This document shows positions 46,195 through 59,275 of a stretch of DNA of 64,000 bases, piece after piece. The stretch comes from Taudactylus pleione. Its lineage: Eukaryota > Chordata > Amphibia > Anura > Myobatrachidae. The notes beneath the pieces are model-generated. The model saw nothing but the letters and a program-made list of their open reading frames with translations, had not been told where the DNA came from and made no database searches. The stretch spans positions 28,104,001 to 28,168,000 of the forward strand of contig JAUIMM010000178.1 in NCBI GenBank assembly GCA_031769625.1, in the 5' to 3' direction. The first letter of the stretch is position 1. Every line of letters starts with the position of its first letter. A program made the translations under genes and the position numbers.

Positions 46195-47124
46195 GATGTT
46201 TTTTGCTATTTCTATCTGTACTGTATGTCCCTGCACTTCCTTAAACATAACATGTTTAAGACTAAGCTGATCATCTTTCCACTCTCCTGAGTCCCCTTTC
46301 CTCCCTTGATTTCATTATCCACCAACAACCTCACCATATCTTTTATATCACAAGTTTGATCTTTCTGCATTATTCTTTATTCCACCCTTCAAGCACCAAA
46401 TTCAGTCCCTTTCCCAGACTTGTGACTTCTACTATCTAATTATCTCCATGACCCTTTATCAGCCAAGAGGCAATGAAGACCCTCATTCACTCACTGGTCA
46501 TCCTAAGACTGAACTATTATAACCTTTTCTTATCTGGCCTCCCTGACTCCTGACTCTCTCCACTTTAATCTGTTCTTCAGTAAGTACTGCTGCTTGTCTC
46601 ATGTTTCTCTTCAACTTAACTGTTTCTGCCTCCCTTCATCAACAGGCCATACACTGGCTTCACTTTCCTTTCAGAACCAGATCCAAACTTCTCACACTCA
46701 CCTATACAGCCCTCACTGAATCCTGTCCCCATACATATTTGACCTTTACTCCTTTACACACTCTTGTCTACCCACATTGTTCAGCATTTCCTCCAAACTG
46801 ATTATCCCTTAACATTCTCACCTCCAAAAATTTGCCCATGCAGCTGCCCACCACTGAACTCTTACTCTTCTCCTACTGTATAAGACTCTCCATTTTTCTC
46901 AAATGCTTCATAGGCTCCCTAAACATACTTATTTCTTAAAGCCTTCCAGATCTCATCCATACTAACTGCTTTATCCTTCACAATTACTGTTTCTCCCTTC
47001 TTTATCACTCTTTTCTGTGGCCACCACTCATTTAGATTGTTAGCTTTTATGAGCCGGGCCCTCTTTTCTCATGTGTTTCCACTCCACACTTATGCCATCA
47101 TCTCTTCCTCACTGCCCAGGGCAC

Positions 47125-47160
<36 letters not shown>
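46195..47160 (+). mobile_element. L2/CR1-type LINE 3' part
   Basis: Broken translation shows NYYNLFLSGLP (the LDYCN-x-LLxGLP block), then HWLHFPFRTRSKLLTLTYTA, matching the region after the L2 RT domain. A tail AGATTGTTAGC...GCCGGGCCCTCTTTTCTC ends in eleven AAT units at about 47127-47160. Several stops and frame changes mark it as an old, 5'-truncated copy. Confidence 0.75.
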
Positions 47161-47739
47161 GATAGTCAAGTGCAGAAGTAATGGCATGATGATAAATAGA
47201 AGAAAGGATAGTAATGGTGTGGAGAAGGGTAGGTTAGAGAGTGGTGGAGTCAATGACTTCAAGATTCTGACAAGTCAGAGTAGGTTTAGAGAAAATGCAT
47301 TAGAGGAAGGGCATGGATTAGGGGAAGGGCATGGAATAGGAATAAGAGTAATGCTGATGGAGAGGAGGTGAAGGTTAGAAAAATGGAATGGGAGATGGTA
47401 AGGAAGTTTATTAAGGAGAGAACATGGAGGGGCTAGGTGGAGTAAATATTAAGGAAATGGGAGACAAGACCATGGGGATGACAAATAGTGACATGCAATG
47501 GTTTGAATGATGGATGAGGCAGATGGAAGAGGAAGATAAGGAGAGGTCATGGAGAATGGCAAGGAATGTGCAGTGGGAGATAGGAGGACCACAACACTAC
47601 CAACATGATGGGCACCTGGTCTGGATGTGTGGATGAATGAGATGCTCTATGGAAGAAGGCAGCTGGAGAGGTTGTTTCAGTTGGTGATAGACAAGTTTCC
47701 TTGATTTTGAAGAGGTTGAAGAAGTTAGAGAAGTTGCAG

Positions 47740-48450
47740 TCATGGCTGTCGCCAGTTTTTTGGACAATACCATCATATGGCGCAAATACATTGATGATGT
47801 CATTTGAATCTAGAAATGCACAGATAAGGACTTAGAATGCTTTTTCATTCATATGAATTCCAACAATTTAAATGTCAAATTCAGGAAAAAAGCCCATAAA
47901 GAAAAGGAATTATATCTAGATTTGGAAATCTATATTGAGCAAGGCACTATAGAAACAAAAATATTAAGCAAGTTGACTGTAATAATTGTATACTTCATCC
48001 AGGAACTATCATATTAACTGCATAAATGGCAGCCCAGTGGGGAAATTTAAAATAAGTTGAAAGAACTGATCAAATGCTACAGCTACAGTACAGGCCTCCC
48101 CGATAAAGGTACATTTTAAGAAATATAATAGACTGTAATACCAAATCAATACATTATATTTTTATGAGACAAGACTAAAAGCCACAAGAATGCTCTTAAA
48201 ACTAGAAAAGAGAAATATCAAGACAGAATATTAATATATATATCACACTAACAAATCAAAGGACATTAAAAAGGCCATAAGAGTATTTTTTGATCATTCA
48301 TAAACAAGATGGGAATGAATCCAATATGTATTAAGCAGCAGTTCTTGTAGTGAAGTGTCCAACTTCCTTGACACATTACCTAATTGGTTACCCTTGGGAT
48401 GACAAATTCTAGAGTTCTACTCATACAGTATCTTCAGGGACATCATAACA
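47740..48450 (+). pseudogene. Penelope-like reverse transcriptase relic
   Basis: One frame reads TIIWRKYIDDVI (motif C with YIDD), two stops, then KDLECFFIHMNSNNLNVKFR and ELYLDLEIYIEQGTIET, the blocks that follow motif C in Penelope-like RTs. Downstream pieces to about 48450 fit the thumb region with more stops and frameshifts. It is older than the RT in element C. No GIY-YIG endonuclease recognised. Confidence 0.75.
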
Positions 48451-48453
48451 ACA

Positions 48454-48477
48454 ACACACACACACACACACACACAC
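48454..48477. repeat. AC microsatellite
   Basis: Twelve AC units. Confidence 0.95.
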
Positions 48478-49404
48478 TCTAAACCTAATAGAATACATTA
48501 TATATACACATCATCATCACAGCCACATACCTATTGTATCTATAGGTGTAGTACTGAAGTATTGTCTTGTTTATTACCCCATAAAAACTATGGCTTATAC
48601 AGATGTCACACATCTTTGATGCAGTCATGCCAAACAGCGCCTCTCAGTGCGCCAGGTCCTGTGAGACTCTGCTAGTGCCGGGTGTCTTTTTGTGTCTTTT
48701 TTCGCCAAAACAATGCATGTACAGTAAGTTGCAATGCAGTGTGACTTGGATGCACCAGGAGACTGTACTGATTAATTTGGTATATTTGTGTGTGATTGAG
48801 TATACAAAGTATGATGCAGCAGCTGCTGCTTTTTTCCACATCAAGTTCCATTTACAGACTCAGTCAAACACAGATATGCAAGTGTTGCAAACAATATCAA
48901 ATCAATCAGCACAGTCTCCTGCTGAGTCCTAATTAAAAAAAGAAGCCAGTTGCTAGAAGAATTGCATGGGATCTAGCATCCCACTTTGCATGGCACATTG
49001 AGGCTATCTGTACTATTGAAGGATGATAAACTAAATAATATATTGATTGCATTATGTTTAGAAAGCCATATAGCCAAGAAAGAATTTAGTAAAAAGCTCA
49101 TTGTTTAATAAAAGGAAAACCAAAAAAGAAAATCGGTTGCAGTAGCAAAAAAACTTTAATAACTCTACTCAGAGCCAAGCATGTCAAATACACAAACCCC
49201 ATTATCAACTACAATTTCTGAAAAGGTGTCACTGTGGACTTCAATATTTTGTTATCACAATCAGAATCTTTTAGTTAAAATTAGGGTTACTTCACATGTA
49301 TGACCATAGGTCATGTATGTGTACTAGGTGGGTTGGATCTGTGATCATAAAGAAGAAGTGTGTCTTAGAAGACTAACATCAACTGATGATGATGTTAGTT
49401 CTAG
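48478..49404. other. Unassigned DNA with a 109-codon open frame
   Basis: The frame 48603-48932 has no recognised motif and an overlapping minus-strand frame of similar size. Its composition differs from the AT-rich surroundings, so I suspect an unclassified repeat rather than a gene. Confidence 0.3.
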
Positions 49405-50343
49405 GGGGTATATTTACTAATGTGTGGGTTTATGAAAGTAGAAATGTTGCCCTGTCATGACCAGAGTTGTTGTACCTGGTGAGTCGCGGTCTCTGCCTGT
49501 GTGGATGCTTTGGTGCGGTCCTACTGTTGGGGGTGCTGGTGCTTGGAGGTTGGCGTGAGGTGCGCGTGGATGTCTGAGGGGTATAAATCATGTGGTGACA
49601 GGTAAGACTGGCAGTGCTGCCAGACTGGGAATTGCTGGGCACCTCCATCTTGGTTTTGGGCATGTGACCTGAATGGGCAAATCAGGTTGGAGCATCTTGT
49701 GTTTACTATCACCACACCCTCTAGTTTCTAGTGCAATGTATACACAGTGCAAGCTGTGTGAAAGTTCTCTGTGCTCCTTAGCTCAGTGTGATTATTGCAG
49801 TCTCAGCAGTGCTCCGTTTCCTGCTCTGTCTCCATCACAGGCTGTTCCTGGATACTCGCACCTACCCTGCTATACCCCATTACTCACCCCATGGTTTGTG
49901 TGCCCTCCAGCACTCCAGACTCAGAACCCACTCCAGTACTTCAGATCTCTGTTTTTCAGTCACACCTCCATTGGACTTTTGTTTTTTTCTATCTGACCCC
50001 TGTTTTCAGCTTCATTAATTGGACTCCCTGCCAGAATTTTTTTTCAGCCTTACTTCACTTGGACTTGTTTATTTTCTGCCAGTTTATAAATTTATTACCA
50101 CTTCATGAATAATAATACTCCTATTAAACCTGCTGCATTGCAATACTACAAACCTATTCCTGTTTCTTATCCTGCATCCACCCCAGGTTCAAAAATAATC
50201 CAGATCTGACATGCCCCTAGCAACCAATCAGATTCTGATTAACAGTTAACTAGCACCTTCTAGAAGATAATAGCAAGAACCTGATTGGTTGCTATGGGCA
50301 ACATCTCCACTTCTAAAAGCTCTCACTTTAGTAAATATACCCC
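49405..50343. mobile_element. Palindromic MITE split by a solo LTR
   Basis: Left end GGGGGTATATTTACTAA (49404-49420) and right end TTTAGTAAATATACCCC match the MITE at 42834, as does the inner CCAATCAGATTCTGATTAAC block. The TAG/CTAG flank recurs at both sides. The LTR at 49453 sits inside. Confidence 0.75.
49453..50211 (+). mobile_element. Solo LTR, 759 bp
   Basis: Begins TGTCATGACC and ends ATCTGACA. TGCCC is duplicated exactly on both sides (49448-49452, 50212-50216). TG...CA ends, a 5-bp duplication and an ATTAAA polyadenylation-like signal near 50123 point to an LTR left by recombination. The parent family (Gypsy or retrovirus) cannot be decided without internal sequence. Orientation is judged from the ATTAAA position. 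Confidence 0.75.
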
Positions 50344-50345
50344 TA

Positions 50346-52495
50346 GGAGTCAAGCTCAAAAAGCTTTAACTTTTCAGACCTTGATGAATTCTAAAATATT
50401 CTACATCCACCTACTAGTATATGAGGATGATGTGCAACATCAGTTCTGAAAATATGCAGTAGCCATCAATGATATTTCCTGCATGACCAGAAAGATTGAT
50501 TGGACTAAAATTTTAAAGTAGGAAAAGTATTTACTAGGTAGAGATTTCACATATACAGAATAATGGGGAAAACTGCTATGAAGAATATGCCCCAACAGAG
50601 GTGGTTTGTTGATCTTTTTTTAATTTATTAGCTCAGTCAGAATTTACCTTACTACACTAAAAGACATGGGCAAAAGTCTCTTTGCCTTAGAAATATGTAA
50701 TGTTGGAAGAAATCTATTTTATGTCTACATTTTCATATATACCTTGAGAAAGTCTTCTTTGAAAATATCTTAACATGATGGTATGGTTATAGTGATATTG
50801 AGATACGAGTGCTTTTAACTATATATTTAAAAATGATATAAAATTTTGGTGATAATAGATGTATACCTAAATGTATCAACAGTGGATGTATAAGTTAAAT
50901 ATTCTTAAACAGTAACAAATGTATTATTAAAAGTGTGGGCTCTGCAAAACTGTATCTAAAATAAATGTTAATGGTTTTGTCAAAGAATGAATATGTGAAT
51001 AAAGTATATAAATAATACCTGTGTGTAATGGGTAATGTACAATGAGTTATGTGTGGAAATAGAGCACTTAAAAGCAATTTTGGAACATGAGGATAAAAAT
51101 AAATAAATGCACTTGGATTAAAGTACTGCAGTGTTTATAGCTCTTTTGAGATTTTATTGGAGAGTCCGTCAGTCTGTGTGCAGTCTGCGTGCTGCCGATA
51201 GATGCCGCACCTCACAGTGAGGCCAGAACAATGGAGGTAGCGTGGCACACTAACTGTCCCTATGTATGGTTGGTTATAGTGTTTGGAAGTTCAATACCCC
51301 AAGTAGATTTGGATTGTACTGATCTTAGCAGACATCCTAAGTGGCCTTTTCATCATTGTGTCCCATCTTCCTACCTATAATTATGTATCCAGCTCACTGC
51401 AAGTTGTTGTGGTGGTGGGGACAATACTATTGGAGCAATTTAATATTGCTCTGGTGTGGGGAAAGCTGCTCTGAAAAACAGCTGTCCCTATGAGCTTTAA
51501 CAGTTCTGATTCTGCTGCTAATTAGTAGAAGCATAATTTTACATTGCTGAGGTCATGCATGTAGATGTTCAAAGGGAACACATGGCTGGATGAGGCAGAG
51601 GCATCTGGACTGATCCTTCTTTACAATCCAGTCCTCCTTTCCATTGGAAGAAATGCAGCTCCAGGAACCGATCTGAATATGGCAAAAGTTATCACACTCA
51701 AATTAGAAAAACTCTTAGTTTTCAGAGTTTAATGAATGAAGGTCACCATACTGGTGTGTGGGCAACATCAGGAATGAAAGTGATATCCTTGCTACAGTAT
51801 CAATTACATTACCTTTATCATTAAAGGGTTAATTTATTCTTTCCATCAATAGTAGTTGAAACATAATCATTTCATCTACTTTGAGGAAAGATGAATGATA
51901 CATAAAATCATGAGAGAGAGAGAAATGTGGAGTATAAAATCATTGCTTATCACAATAAATTATAGAGCTCTTAGTAAATATATTAATTTGGGAAAATTTT
52001 TTTTTTTTTATCAGTTTGTTCCGTACAAGTATAGTAGGAGGAGATACTTCCAGCCCTCTAACTTACTCATTAAGTCTTTTAATAATTTGGTTATGTTTGG
52101 GCATTATAAACTTGTGGGATGCCTGATGTTGTATACCTAAATACTGAGTATAATATGTACTTTACATTTTAAAGGGATATTGCTGCTGAAGATTGGTCTT
52201 GTTATTTTAATGTTCAAAAACATGACCATGGGCGTTATATAGTAACTAAGAAAATCCAAAACCTACACATATTGTTTTCATTTTTCCAGTAATGATTGCA
52301 GATTGATAAAATATTGTCCACAAGGTTGTCACCTTGAATTCTATGTTCCCAATACAAATCCCTTCAAAGTAAGCTCATATTTGTAAGAAATACAACAGAT
52401 CTTATAAAAGGGATGTGGTTGGGTCAGTGTAAAATTTTAGATTTTTTGGGGGGTTAAGTTGTCGTAAAAATCTTCATATTCTAATTCAGTAAATA
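50346..52495. other. Unassigned DNA
   Basis: AT-rich. The segment 51130-51400 is less AT-rich and may be an old repeat. No gene recognised. Confidence 0.35.
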
Positions 52496-53245
52496 AATGA
52501 GACCATGAATCAAATGTGAGTTTTTTAATATATTTTTTTTATTTAAAGATTCACATGTACAATATAGGGGCATAAAATCACAAGTAATAATGATCATGCA
52601 TCTTGTGGACCCAAAATGTTCAAATATAACAAAGCTCAGTATAAAACAGACAAACATATAAAGGAAGAGGAGGGAAGGATAACAAGGAAAAAAGGGATTG
52701 GGGATTAAATCTCCATCAGACAAAATATGCTACACCCATAGAAGATGACAAAGAAAAGCATTAAACCAATAAAACCATGTAATTGGCAGTCTTCTTAAAC
52801 TCATACCAGTTAAATCAAGTGGAAGTAAATGTTGAGAAGTGATCAGTTGCTTACTGGGAGAACTCCTCCATGGCCCTATACAGTATATGCCTAATCTAAC
52901 TAGCCAGTCCTTAATCAATGGAGGACTAGTTTTTTTTTTCATTTAACTGATATAATTGACTTTGATGTACGTATTCGTCATGTGTTGCAAAAAAAACTTT
53001 TTCTACTTAGAGATAGGCCATGCAATCACATTAAAAATCCAAATTCAGGGCCAACAGGAACATCATCCCCCATAATATCTTTAGCTAATTGTACAATCTG
53101 TTTATAAAGGGGACATTCAGAGGGACAGAACCACCATGCAATATGTAAAGGAGATCCCAAGCACGCATTACATTCCAGCATGTTGCTTGGGAGTGATTAT
53201 AAATAGAAGGCCATTACTGCAGTGATACAATAGTTGTATGTACTC
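52496..53245 (-). mobile_element. L1/Tx1-type LINE 3' end, minus strand
   Basis: Minus-strand reading from 53190 gives ECNACLGSPLHIAWWFCP, the C-x2-C...H-x4-W/C block of L1-type ORF2 ends, then IVQLAKDIMGDDVP and, past frame changes, IKDWLVRLG and WFYWFNAFLCHLLWV (52730-52942). A 3' UTR follows to about 52500. It is 5'-truncated and multiply frameshifted. Confidence 0.65.
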
Positions 53246-53255
53246 TTGACTCTGA

Positions 53256-53708
53256 GGGCCTCATTCAGAAGTGGACAGAATTAAAACATTGGATGCAAGC
53301 ACCTGATGTTTTAATTCTGCACAGACATCCCAATGGTTATTTCTGGGGGATGCAGATCAGAATTGCAAGGAGATCCATGTAATTCGAATGGGCTATCCTG
53401 GGCTATGACTGCAGTTTTGTCTATTGGTGGTGGACTTGTCGGGGGGGTGTCGGTATCAGAGACTGCAATGACAGAAGCAGTTCCACTGGCAGTGGCAGCC
53501 ATGTACCATTGTACATCTAATGTCTAATGGTATAGCCAATGTTTGATCAAAGTTGTGACTATTTGTGAACATGGTCAGATTAGAGCTGCACTTGGTGGAC
53601 ATCTTAGTAGGAAGCCCATCAGTTGTGGCATTAGCATACATTTGCAGTAGCTGCAGCAACAAAAGCTGCAGCTATTACTGCAACTCTGTCCACCTATGAA
53701 TCAGGCCC
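53256..53708. mobile_element. Harbinger-type MITE, 453 bp
   Basis: Ends GGGCCTCATTCAGAAGTGG and CCACCTATGAATCAGGCCC are inverted repeats. TGA flanks both sides (53253-53255, 53709-53711). The interior has hairpins such as AGAATTAAAACATT / GATGTTTTAATTCT and TGCAGTAGCTGCAGC / GCTGCAGCTATTACTGCA. The left end agrees closely with the end of the coding Harbinger at 60087. Confidence 0.85.
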
Positions 53709-53711
53709 TGA

Positions 53712-56425
53712 GTGATGCCCTCCACAAGAATCCAAATTTATGATCAGTGCTGTGGAAAGATCAACTGAAGTCTTGTGTTCATTTATAGTCAATATTGAGT
53801 AAGTTTATAGATTGATACGAGAAAACTAATTATGAAAATGTATTGCAATTACAAAGCAAAATAGCGTGAGGTAAATTAAAGTATAGATAGTCTGGTTGCA
53901 AGCCTCCATGCTGTATGTACAGTATAACTATGATATGTTATATCAAAAGGCAGCATGCTAACAGCAACTCAGAAGTTATAGCAGGGAATAACTGTTATTT
54001 ATAACTTGGGGTGAATACAGAGGGCTATATATTGCTATTGAGCAGTTAATAAATTGTAAATGAATGCAAATGAAGATAGAGTGAATTGATTCTCTTTTGA
54101 TCTGTATCAAGAGAAACTCATGCAGAGTTTAATACATTCACCATTATTTCGTATAATAGGAATATTAGGACTAACACACAAGTGCACAGGCTTTTATTCC
54201 ATTTTATATTGCCTACTCTCCTACTTTCTTTTAACTTTCTTTAGATTTTTTTTATATTATTACATTCTATAAAATGTTAATTGATCTATTAAAACTTAAG
54301 TTTTACAAAATACTCTCAAAGGTCAATAGTGTGAGTCAGATTATGTAACCTAGCTTTTTCACTCTCTGTGTACTCCCTGTGGTAGAAATGCATTTTGCTT
54401 AACCAAAGAGCTTATCCTAAGGAATGAGTAGTAATAGATGATTCCATGCTTTAATGGTTGAAGAGAGAAGAATAGTGAGGGGACACAAACAGTTGTGGAT
54501 GGATTGTACACTGTAGAATATATGGAGCAAATGGCAAATTAAAACAAGACCACACTATACAGTAAACAATAATGTGGTCTTTCAAAGCATGTCTATGAGT
54601 GAAGAGTATTGAATTAGGGCTACAATTAGATATTTGCTTCCCCCCCCGATTGCTTTAACTAACAGAAGTGCTAAATCAGTTTTGCAGTCAGGTGTAGTCC
54701 CTAATCCCTGATTGCTGTTGACAGGGTATTTTATAGTACTGAAATGATTTGCATAACCACAGAATCCCAGCAGTTGCTGATGCTTGTGTTTATGGTGTGT
54801 GCAGTCGGTAATCTGATGTTAAGCCCCTGTATTTTGTTAATCCTTTACATGACACTTCATCTCTATGACTGGAGATGCTTACAATGTTCACTTATGAGAG
54901 TTGATATTTGTGACCCTTTTAAAGTTTACCCTGGTGTAATGAATAAACTATATGTGTTTTTTCTTGGCTGCCTGTCATGTGGGCTCACATGAAAATGTCT
55001 AGGTTCACCAACACCAATAACAAGTATAATAATTAACCCAACATACTAGAATGCTTTGTGTGCATTTAGTGCCTTAAATTGTATTCATTATGAGTTTAAA
55101 GAGAAAGATAAATTAAATAAAACGGTATCTTACAAGTGGACCAAGTTCTAACTATTAAAAACTTAATAATCGAAAAAAAGAAAAGAAAAATAAATCTTTA
55201 CAAATCCTTACAAAACTAACACTCTTTCTTTTATTATCATTGTCACAGACTGAAAAAACTCTCATACAAAGACATTGTAAACAGAGGGAATATTTTCAAT
55301 CATGTGCCAATGTGTATAACTAATAATACAAATCATCCAATCGGAAACATGAGTAAAAATCATAGGAATCATTAACTAGTCTAGGTGTCATTGTTCATAA
55401 TATTGACCTATGGGTGCTATTTTGTTTGCTGCTAAATTTATTTTCAAACAGTGTTTATATCTGTAAGTAGTAACATGTTTTTACCATCAAAGCTTTATGC
55501 TTTTAATAAAACATGTAAAAGCATATGGGGAACCAACTAAATGGGTAATAAGAAACTCAAAGGGGAAATGACAATTGGGGTTAGAGCGGGATTCAAGGGA
55601 AAATGGACACAAATGTAAGACACAAATGTAGTACTTAGCCAATAATGCACTCAACACAGTATTTCAGAAATTTGATAAACAAACCAACAATAGGTTGCAT
55701 TAGACATGATGCAACTGAGTTGCAAATTTTTAAGTGCCAAAATTGGCACAAATTACAAGTAATGTTTACATTTAGTATTTCCATGCAAAATCACTAAAGA
55801 AAAACTTAGATAACTGTGTACAGATGGTGCATGGGTCAAACTTAACAAGAAACTTTGAATATGAAATCCAAACAAATTCACGGATGTTTCACCATTAATT
55901 ATAAATGACATTTTCAGTCTATTATTCCAGTAAAGTTTACAGGATGTGACCAAAGAGACAAATGAATTTTAAATTAAAAGAAAGAAAGCTGTTTAGAAAT
56001 TACTTACACAGTATCTGTGAAAAGATGGATATTTGAAAAAGCTTTTAGTCGCTTCTTGGAAAGGTCAAGCACCAATTGGACTATTATTTCAAACCATTTA
56101 AACTTAATTTGCATTTCTAAAGAGAAATTCACTAATGATCTTGCCAATAGAAATGCATTAAGAATTGAATGAATTACACAGCTTGAGCAAAGTTTTGTAT
56201 TTACACATATCATTTGTTCCTTTTATGTATCCATTAAATGTTGTCTTATGAATTTTTGTGTGCTCCAAATTATATTCATCCCTTCTAAATGTAATTATAA
56301 TTTATTTGCAATAGCAGTTCAAGGCCTATATATAGAGTATAACCCCCACAATGTTTAGAAAGTTGTCTCAGAGATTGCTAGTGATTTATACAATGATTCA
56401 TACAATTTTTTAGAATAAATATAAT
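53712..56425. other. AT-rich DNA, no gene recognised
   Basis: Long stretch without identifiable coding sequence, RNA gene or repeat. Open frames of 66-82 codons have no motif. Confidence 0.4.
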
Positions 56426-56433
56426 ACATGTCT

Positions 56434-56711
56434 CAGGGCTGTAGCTAGGGTAGTGTGGCCAGTGCCATCACATAGGGCACCACAGGTCAGGGGGCGCTGT
56501 TTGGGCCTGTCTAGTTTCTGTTTATTATCATTCTTGCATGTAGTTTCCTCTTATTTCATCCCCAGCATCTCCTGGCCTCTCCTATCTCTTCCCTGGCCCT
56601 TCCCCATTAAACCATGGCCCTTTCTTGGGTGCATTTTGTCCCTTTGAAAAATGAGGGGGGCGCCAATGCTCTTTCTGGCACAGGACACCAAAAAGTCTAG
56701 TTACGGCTCTA
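56434..56711. mobile_element. hAT MITE, 278 bp, exact 8-bp target duplication
   Basis: Ends CAGGGCTGTAGCTAG and CTAGTTACGGCTCTA are inverted repeats. ACATGTCT is duplicated exactly (56426-56433, 56712-56719). Non-coding. Confidence 0.9.
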
Positions 56712-56719
56712 ACATGTCT

Positions 56720-57838
56720 TGCCACATTTCAACCTTATAATTGCACAGAAGTAATTATCTAAATTCAATTCAAACTGTACATTATATCATGAATTGATCT
56801 GGAAAAGATATTTCAAGTAATGCAATATTCAATTAAATAAATGTCAACAAATTTAGACTATATAATTAGATATATATATATATATATATATATATATGCT
56901 TGTATACAATTTATCACACCAATCTAATATAATACTCCAATTATTTATTAGAAGTTACTAAATAACTTAAAGGGGAATTCAATTAGCCACTGGGTTTAAG
57001 CCAAAAACCAATGTAAAATGCAAATGTTTAATGTCCAGGGAAACCCATTGATTCTGAAGTTTATGAAAATCAATGGTTTAGTGTGCATTAACCCAGTATT
57101 TACTGCACGGGCAAAATGCTAATTAATTGATTAGCGGTTTCCTGCATGGCACAATAAATTAGCTACCAGGGTATATCCCAAGACTAATTGAATCCTCCCC
57201 CTAGTATCACTAAAATGAATTGTAGAAAGTTTCAGCTACAGTAAATCTAGGATAACTAAAATGTATTAATTGATCGAAGCCACCATGTTTGCAAATAAAA
57301 AAATCTCACATTAACTATCTAAAATATGTATACCTGAAAAAAATGTCTATCATCTCAAGTTATTAATTTCAAGCAGAATTTTAATTTAACAAGTTTGAAT
57401 GTTAGATAACTATGAGCCTATATTAACCTTTTTAACCTAATTTTGCTGTTTAATTATTTAGCACAAAACTACAGATGCCATTAAGTTTAATATTTTATAT
57501 GCTTTGTTTGAGTTGATCCAGAAGGAAACAAATAATACCTGACTGAAGCAAATGATGTTTACCCTATATGATAAATTAATCTTGTCTTATCTCAAGATTG
57601 AAATATAATTAATTTCCTCAACATTAAGCACAACCTGATATTAAATGGTTACAGCAAACTAGTCCATATTTATTTTGTGATGAAAACATCTATTCCAGTT
57701 ATAAATGAAATGTGTGAATCTGCCATCAAAACTTCCAAGTTATGAGTATAGACATGTGCAGCAAAAGACCATGCTCTATTATAGTAATGTTTTAACAAAA
57801 AAGAGATACAGTAGGCCTGGCCGATCCTGATATACTGT
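56720..57838. other. Unassigned AT-rich DNA
   Basis: TA microsatellite near 56869-56896. A GAATTCAATTAGCCACTGGG...ATTGAATCCTCCCCCTAG stretch (56975-57202) may be a small inverted-repeat MITE. Confidence 0.4.
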
Positions 57839-57845
57839 ACATCAG

Positions 57846-58196
57846 GGCAGCACAGACGGTGTAATGGTTAGCGTTACTGCCTCACAGCACTGAGGTCGTG
57901 GGTTCGATTCCCACCACGGCCCTAACTGTGTGGAGTTTGTATATTCTCCCTGTGCTTGCGTGGGTTTCCTCCGGGTACTCCGGTTTCCTCCCACACTCCA
58001 AAAATATACTGGTAGGTTAATTGGCTCCAAAACCTAAAAAAATTAACCCTAGTGTGCATGTGTGTGAGCATGTGATAGGGAACATAGATTGTAAGCTCCA
58101 CTGGGGCAGGGACTGATGTGAAAGGCCAACTATTCTCTGTAAAGCGCTGCGGAATATGTGTGCGCTATATAAATAACTGGTAATAATAATAATAAT
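57846..58196 (+). mobile_element. tRNA-derived SINE with L2-like tail
   Basis: Head resembles a tRNA: an A-box-like GTAATGGTTAGCG and a good B box GGTTCGATTCC (about 57901-57911), so RNA polymerase III transcription is expected. Then a conserved body (GTGGAGTTTGTATATTCTCC, CCTCCGGGTACTCCGG) and an L2-like tail (AGCGCTGCGGAATATG, GCGCTATATAAATAA) ending in TAA repeats. ACATCAG flanks both sides (57839-57845, 58197-58203). Presumably mobilised by an L2-type LINE, remnants of which are in this window. Confidence 0.88.
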
Positions 58197-58429
58197 ACAT
58201 CAGTTTCAATTTTAACTACAGGTATATACTATTTGTGGTTAGATCCATATATCCTGAGCTATTTTCCTAGTTATTTGCCATGCGTAAAGGATATTTCTAG
58301 TACAGTATATAAACTTTTTTTTGCTATCATTTGAGGATTTGTAAGTTATCAAGGTTAATGTTTTCTATGTTCTACTTGAGTTGATGCAGAAAAAAACTAA
58401 AAATTAAATTTGTCTCCAGTTATGATTAC

Positions 58430-59275
58430 ATTCATCTAAGAAACATTTCCAGAACATGCCTGTATCTCACATTAGACTCTAGCATTGATTATTGCACTGA
58501 GTTTCTTACTGGTCTTCCCCTAACCAGACTTTTACTCTTCAATTTATTTTGAATGCTGTTGCTACATTCATTTTTTTTGACAAACAGGGTTCTACTACTG
58601 TTTTACTCTGCTAGTCCCTACAAGTACTATTAAAAATTTATAAATAAAACTCAAGTAATATATAACTCTTCAATTGCCTCAATACTGTATGTCAATCACA
58701 TATATTTCTTTGCTCTACCCAAAGTTGGTGTCTCATATCCTCACTCATTGCTGATTATTGGAATGCTTGTGTTGCTCAGATTTTTGGAATTCCCTCCCAT
58801 AACAAGATTTTCTATGAGCTTCCAAATCTTCAAGCATTCCCTGAATATACACCTTTTTAGGTAAGCTTAACAATTTCCAGAAACACCTTTAGAACCTACC
58901 TAAACTATTCTTCTATATTGCCACAGTTCTATAAATGTATTAAAATATATATTTTACACTTTTCAATATTTTAAAAAATCTTCTGTCTCCTAAGACTTCA
59001 TTGTTATGCAACTGAAATATATAGCTACACAACATTATATGCATTGCAATCTGGCTTGATCAGTCCATGGCATTCATTTCATGTTTTAAACTCCTATTTT
59101 CTAACACATTTTAAAATTGGTAGAAGAGCACTCTCAACTCTTTGTTTGATTATTAATATTTTTTTTAATTACTGTACTTTTTTCCCAATTGTAAAGCACT
59201 CTAAATTATACTGATGCTACTATATAAATATATAACAGTTATACTACTACTACTACTAATAATAATAATAATAAT
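58430..59275 (+). mobile_element. L2-type LINE remnant
   Basis: SSIDYCTEFLTGLPLTRLL matches the LDYCN-x-LLxGLP block and a FWNSLP-like coding block lies near 58783. The copy ends in ACT and AAT trinucleotide arrays (59237-59275). Heavily mutated, 5'-truncated. Confidence 0.65.

Noticed and set aside
48603..48932. Possible host exon of 109 codons
   Set aside because: No motif, an overlapping opposite-strand frame, and no splice or promoter context; more likely a repeat.
57846..57922. Genuine tRNA gene
   Set aside because: The tRNA-like head has a B box, but it is continuous with a SINE body and tail and flanked by a target duplication; a proper acceptor stem was not found.
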